From Candidatus Methanomethylophilus alvi Mx1201 (GTDB taxonomy: Archaea > Thermoplasmatota > Thermoplasmata > Methanomassiliicoccales > Methanomethylophilaceae): 64,000 bases of DNA. Positions 60,612-64,000 of this stretch are shown in pieces. Made by a program: the position numbers and the translations under genes. The stretch is from the NCBI RefSeq assembly GCF_000300255.2, contig NC_020913.1, positions 1,300,692-1,364,691 on the forward strand, given 5' to 3'. The first letter of the stretch is position 1. The number at the start of each line of letters is the position of its first letter. The notes beneath the pieces are model-generated. The model had not been told where the DNA came from. It made no database searches and saw only the letters and a program-made list of their open reading frames with translations.

Positions 60612-61784
60612 TCATTCCCTCCTGAACCTTACGATCAGACAGCCGTCTCCGAATTCCGCCCCCAACAACTCCGCTCCGGAGAGGGATGTCGGAAGGGAAA
60701 CGGTCCTTCTCTGACTGCCCATATGGATTATGATAGTGTTCTCCTTGCCCTTAAAAAGTTCCACCTGTTCCTGGGTCACGAAAGGCATCTTCATGACCAG
60801 CTCCACGGTCCCGTCCTTGGCGGTCCTGAACCTCATAGGGCTTTCGGTACTGTAGGTCTCTATGGGATCGGAGTCGCCGAAGATCATGTCCGCCAGACCC
60901 TCCAGCCTCTCGATGCCTCTGATCTCGGTGTTGAGCATGTAGGCGTTCATCACCTTCAGACCATCGAAGGACTCTGCTATCATCCTCATATAATTCTTCT
61001 GCTCCTCCAGTTTGGTCTTCAGGAACTCCCCGTCTACGGTGTCCGGAAGGACCTTGTTGACGATTATGCACTCCACGTTCTTGTTGTAGAGACACATGTA
61101 GGCATAGGAACGACGGGTCTCGTTGATGGCCATCCTCTCGGGGTTGAGTACCAGACGGATGGAGGTGTTCTCCGAATCCTCCAGGATCTCCTTGCACTGC
61201 TTCATCTGGTCCTTGAGCTCCATCACGGTGTTCATGACCTCCTTGGTGGGGAGGGGGAAGTCCACCATGCGGCCGATGGTCATGCGGGCGATGCCCATGA
61301 ACTTGCTCAGGATGGTGAAGACCTTGTCTATGTACCAGTTGGATACGTCCGGGAAACTCATGAGCCTCAGGGTCTCTCCGGTAGGCGCGGTATCTATGAT
61401 CACGACGTCGTATTTGCCCTCCTTCTTGAAGGTGAGGACGTACAGCAAAGCGGCCACCATCTCCATCCCCGGCATGATGGCCATCTCGTCGGCGGTGATG
61501 CCTTCCAGACCCTGGGAGACCATGAACGCCTCCAGATAGTCCTTTATGGCGGACCATTTGGTCTTCATCTCATGTATGATGTCGAGCTCCAGGGCATCTA
61601 GATTGGGTGCCACGTTGACGATGTCCGAACCCATCTTGACATCCAGGGAATCTCCGAGGGAGTGGGCGGTATCGACACTCATGATTATCGTACGATGGCC
61701 CATCTTGGCCAGACGGAGTGCGGTGGCCGCGGAGACGGAAGTCTTCCCCACTCCTCCTTTCCCGTTATAGATGATTAGCCTCAT
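60612..61784 (-). CDS. ArsA/Get3-like ATPase
   Basis: 390 residues, single ArsA-type domain. Deviant Walker A N-G-K-G-G-V-G-K-T-S near residue 7-16, switch I MSVDTAHSLGDSLDV near 35, and DTAPTGETLRLMSFP near 130. The archaeal Get3-like members handle tail-anchored proteins or are stand-alone; no ArsB gene or arsenical ligand cysteines are seen, so arsenite pumping is unlikely. A C-terminal Hsp20-like strand region (ETYSTESPMRF... to the end) is present as in plant and bacterial homologues. First gene of the operon down to ykgJ. Confidence 0.85.
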   Translation of the reverse strand: MRLIIYNGKGGVGKTSVSAATALRLAKMGHRTIIMSVDTAHSLGDSLDVKMGSDIVNVAPNLDALELDIIHEMKTKWSAIKDYLEAFMVSQGLEGITADEMAIMPGMEMVAALLYVLTFKKEGKYDVVIIDTAPTGETLRLMSFPDVSNWYIDKVFTILSKFMGIARMTIGRMVDFPLPTKEVMNTVMELKDQMKQCKEILEDSENTSIRLVLNPERMAINETRRSYAYMCLYNKNVECIIVNKVLPDTVDGEFLKTKLEEQKNYMRMIAESFDGLKVMNAYMLNTEIRGIERLEGLADMIFGDSDPIETYSTESPMRFRTAKDGTVELVMKMPFVTQEQVELFKGKENTIIIHMGSQRRTVSLPTSLSGAELLGAEFGDGCLIVRFRRE

Positions 61785-61921
61785 GATAAGGGTAGATTAG
61801 TCAATTAGGATTTTAATATAACACCCGGCCCGATGTGACAGCCAGACTCTATTACAACGTATGCTTCGATCGATGGCGATGGAATACGCAGAAGTGAACA
61901 ACAATGCACAAGAATTAAGGA

Positions 61922-62031
61922 TATGGTGCCGGGAGAGGGGTTCGAACCCTCGGCCTTCGGATTTCCCTGGTGAGGTCAGTAATTAAACCAAACCCTATGA
62001 GTCCGACGCTCTACCAGGCTGAGCCATCCCG
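61922..62031 (-). tRNA. tRNA-Met (CAT), elongator-like, with 33-nt intron
   Basis: Acceptor GCCGGGA pairs with TCCCGGC, discriminator A, encoded CCA at 61922-61924. Anticodon stem TCGGA/TCCGA with anticodon CAT at 61995-61997; the intron 61961-61993 lies between positions 37 and 38. The arm sequences resemble the elongator tRNA-Met of Euryarchaea, which often carries an intron here; a tRNA-Ile with modified CAT is the less likely alternative. Mature length is 74 nt without CCA. Confidence 0.88.
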
Positions 62032-62140
62032 GCTTTATTGGGGCACATCCACTTGTGGTTTATAACCCTATTGGAATGATGCCAGAAAAAAGTTTGATGG
62101 ATAGCCGCGGGTTTTGCCCGCGGCGTTGGATTTTACGGTT

Positions 62141-62923
62141 TCACTCGGTGTTCTCGGCGGGAGCTTCCTCGGCGGCGGGGACCTCTTCTGCGGGCTCCTC
62201 TGCTTCGGGCTCCTCGGCGGCAGGGGCCTCGATGATGGACTCGGGCTCGCCCTCTCCCTTCCTGAGGACCTCGGACTTGCGGATCTCGATCCTCTTGATG
62301 GGGATGATGATGTGGCATGCCTTGGCGGTATCCTTTGCCAGGTCGCCGGAGATGATCGCCTTGACGACGTCTGCGAGCTTGTTCTGAGCGGCGTACTGCA
62401 TCAGGAAGTCCTTGATGACTCCGCGCATCGCATCCTCCTGGGAGGCCTGGATCCTGCGGTCGGCGATGGACATGGTCTTGATCCTGAGGACGAAGCGGTC
62501 TGCGGTGACGACGTCGACGACGTGGTCGGTCTTGGTCTTCTTCCTGCGGGTGAGCCTCCTGACGTAGTCGGAGGTGAGGTCGTGTCCGATGAACTCGGTC
62601 TTGGCCTCGTGGCCGTCGGTCTCGACGATCTTGAACTTTAGCTTGATGTGCATCTTGGAGAAGTCGCCAGTCAGATCCTGCACGGTGACCTCGGCCTGCC
62701 TTCCGATGAGGTAGTCGGGGTCGGCGGAGGGGGTCTCTCCGATGACGGTCTCGTTAAACATGCGGGGGGCGTGGACCTGGTACCACTCCTTGGCCTTCCA
62801 CTTGTCCTTGCTCTTCCTCGCTCCTGCGGTCTTGGGCGCGGAGGATTTCTTGGTCTCTTTTGCGGGCGCTGCGGGCGCTGCGGTGGCTGCCGCGTCCCTC
62901 TTCTCTGCTCCGGGTGCTGCCAT
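62141..62923 (-). CDS. rps3ae: Ribosomal protein eS1 (S3Ae)
   Basis: 260 residues. The conserved core from KWKAKEWYQVHAPRMFNETVIGE to LIRRVRLIP-equivalent IIIPIKRIEIRKSEV is intact. Unusual additions are an Ala/Lys-rich N-terminus of about 38 residues and an acidic Ala/Glu/Pro C-terminal tail of about 35 residues, both compositionally biased and probably disordered. It is part of the small subunit platform near the mRNA exit. TATA box at about 62967-62977 and Shine-Dalgarno AAGGAG before ATG 62923. Confidence 0.93.
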   Translation of the reverse strand: MAAPGAEKRDAAATAAPAAPAKETKKSSAPKTAGARKSKDKWKAKEWYQVHAPRMFNETVIGETPSADPDYLIGRQAEVTVQDLTGDFSKMHIKLKFKIVETDGHEAKTEFIGHDLTSDYVRRLTRRKKTKTDHVVDVVTADRFVLRIKTMSIADRRIQASQEDAMRGVIKDFLMQYAAQNKLADVVKAIISGDLAKDTAKACHIIIPIKRIEIRKSEVLRKGEGEPESIIEAPAAEEPEAEEPAEEVPAAEEAPAENTE

Positions 62924-63237
62924 GTTTGTAGCTCCTTGTATTACTGAGCGGAGGATTAGGTTACGCTATAAATAGGTTTGTCGGGACCGAATAATTTAGG
63001 AATGCTGATAAAAACTAATAGCCAGCATATTCAATTTTCACCTAAATATACAAAATATTCCTACTTATACTGGTACCGCTAGTATATATCTATTTCTCGA
63101 GTTTCGGCTAAACTAAAAAATATATGGGAGGGACCCGAAGAAGATACAAGGGTGGCCGGACGGAAACGGATCCGCCCGGCCGGTATGCTCGAGATGAAAA
63201 AGAGGGCCGGAGCCCTCTAAATGATTTGTAGCCCGAC
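62924..63237. promoter_or_regulatory. Intergenic region: eS1 promoter and hdrB 3' region
   Basis: 314 bp. The left part holds the eS1 promoter on the minus strand: CCTATTTATAG (62967-62977) about 45 bp from the start codon. A second AT-rich block (63040-63100) contains several TATA-like stretches with no gene behind them. The right part carries the hdrB terminator. No ORF seen. Confidence 0.6.
63197..63218 (-). terminator. Terminator of hdrB
   Basis: On the minus strand AGAGGGC-TCCG-GCCCTCT forms a 7-bp hairpin followed by TTTTTCAT, 20 bp after the hdrB stop codon. Confidence 0.75.
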
Positions 63238-64000
63238 TCAGAGCTTTACAGGGACCTTGTGGGCGGAGAGACCGAGTTCTTCCTCGGACATGCCCATGGC
63301 GATTCCGTAGAGCTGGCTGAGGTGCAGCACAGGGATGTTGAATCCAAGGGCCTCCTCGGAGGAATCGAACTGCAGGTGGCAGAACGGGCAGACGTCGACG
63401 ATGAACTGGGCACCGGAGGCCTGCATGTTCTCGAGGTTGGTCTTGGTGAACTCCTTGGCGACGTCTCCGAAGGCGGCCTTGAGTCCTCCACCGGATCCGC
63501 AGCAGAGGGTCTTCTGCTTCCTGGGCAGGCTCTTGCAGCCGGTGGCCTCTACGAGCTCGTCGAGGATCTTGGGGTCCTCGACATCGTCGAGTCCCTTGAG
63601 GTCTCCGGGCTTCAGGAAGTGGCAGCCGTAGAAGGTTGCGATTCCGTAGTCGAGGGGCTTGGTGCAGGCGGCCTTGATCTTCTCGACGCCGACCTCCTTG
63701 TAGAACACCTCTGCGAAGTGGTGGACCTGGGTGGTTCCGTTGTAGTGCATGCCGATCTTGGCGAGGATCTCGTTGACCTTGGCGAGCTCCTCGGCGTTGT
63801 TGTTGAGCTCGTGGGCGGCCTCGAAGAGGGATCCGTAGCATCCGTTGCAGATGGTCATGATAGGGAGACCGAGCTGCTCGGCGAGTGCGAGGTTCCTTGC
63901 GGCGGCTGCGAGCCAAGTGGTCCTGCTGAAGGCCCTGATGACTCCGGGCGCAGGGCAGCAGGAGGCGTCGGTGAGGTCGACGAGCTCGATTCCGAGCTTC
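63238..64000 (-). CDS. hdrB: Heterodisulfide reductase subunit B, 5' end outside window
   Basis: 254 codons are visible and the gene runs off the window; about 30-50 N-terminal residues are missing. Two CCG-type cysteine domains are seen: TDASCCPAPG with TICNGCYG, and YGCHFLKPG, KTLCCGSGGG and VDVCPFCH. They bind the noncubane 4Fe-4S clusters that reduce CoM-S-S-CoB. HdrB works with HdrA and HdrC in the cytoplasm, in this lineage together with the MvhADG hydrogenase. The open frame continues upstream of ATG 63858, so that ATG is internal. Confidence 0.93.
   Translation of the reverse strand, partial: KLGIELVDLTDASCCPAPGVIRAFSRTTWLAAAARNLALAEQLGLPIMTICNGCYGSLFEAAHELNNNAEELAKVNEILAKIGMHYNGTTQVHHFAEVFYKEVGVEKIKAACTKPLDYGIATFYGCHFLKPGDLKGLDDVEDPKILDELVEATGCKSLPRKQKTLCCGSGGGLKAAFGDVAKEFTKTNLENMQASGAQFIVDVCPFCHLQFDSSEEALGFNIPVLHLSQLYGIAMGMSEEELGLSAHKVPVKL

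Noticed and set aside
60612..61784. Arsenite pump ATPase with ArsB system
   Set aside because: Single-domain protein, no arsenite-binding Cys cluster seen and no arsB or arsD nearby; Get3-like is a better label.

Overview
The window looks like a chromosome segment of a methylotrophic, H2-dependent methanogen of the order Methanomassiliicoccales (Thermoplasmata-related Euryarchaeota). The basis is: a coenzyme F430 cluster (cfbC, two cfbA, cfbE, cfbD, cfbB); a corrinoid methyltransferase set with a RamA-type activase; HdrB; archaeal ribosomal proteins eS1, eL37 and eL41; an Lsm protein next to eL37 and purF; intron-bearing tRNA-Trp and tRNA-Met; and TATA boxes with many TGATG/ATGA gene junctions. 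None of the roughly 60 gene ends I read is TAG, which fits an organism that keeps UAG for pyrrolysine. The order-level assignment is inference from gene content.

Layout. 1-1.7 kb: small genes. 1.75-7.45 kb: an AT-rich island with a tightly overlapping five-gene operon encoding a NurA-like nuclease, a HerA-like ATPase, a 50-residue protein, a Rad50/SMC-like ATPase without Zn hook, and a winged-helix-like partner; no Mre11 is present. This is the best candidate for an undescribed system. 8.0-13.7 kb: six Sel1-repeat genes. 13.8-17.7 kb: two orphan archaeal ATPases (DUF234 and DUF4143 types) and a perfect 23-bp tandem repeat array beside tRNA-Glu. 18-25.6 kb: HD hydrolase, then precorrin-2 dehydrogenase and the F430 operon, covering every step from precorrin-2 to F430.

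25.8-31.6 kb: Usp and zinc-ribbon membrane protein, then an amino-acid operon (ACT protein, homoserine dehydrogenase, citramalate synthase, ACT protein, UPF0210). 31.7-33.6 kb: Usp, tRNA-Trp with a long intron carrying a C/D-like guide, tiny eL41 gene, tRNA-Arg with an insertion in its T loop, membrane protein. 33.8-39 kb: MarC, SSS-family symporter, small membrane protein, PII protein, HtpG. 39.1-44.2 kb: a McrBC restriction locus whose mcrC is split by an IS4-superfamily insertion sequence with 8-bp target duplication. 44.4-49.6 kb: MFS transporter divergent from methyltransferase, corrinoid protein and RamA. 49.6-54.6 kb: nicotinate phosphoribosyltransferase, FUSC-like membrane protein, VOC protein, MerR regulator.

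54.7-64 kb: housekeeping genes: tRNA-Ala, purF, eL37, Lsm; a second operon of ArsA/Get3-like ATPase, coiled-coil protein, AMMECR1, pyrC and YkgJ-like protein; tRNA-Met with intron; eS1; and hdrB cut by the window edge. Energy metabolism (F430 for methyl-CoM reductase, corrinoid methyl transfer, heterodisulfide reduction) and defence (McrBC, HerA-NurA-SMC) are the two main themes.
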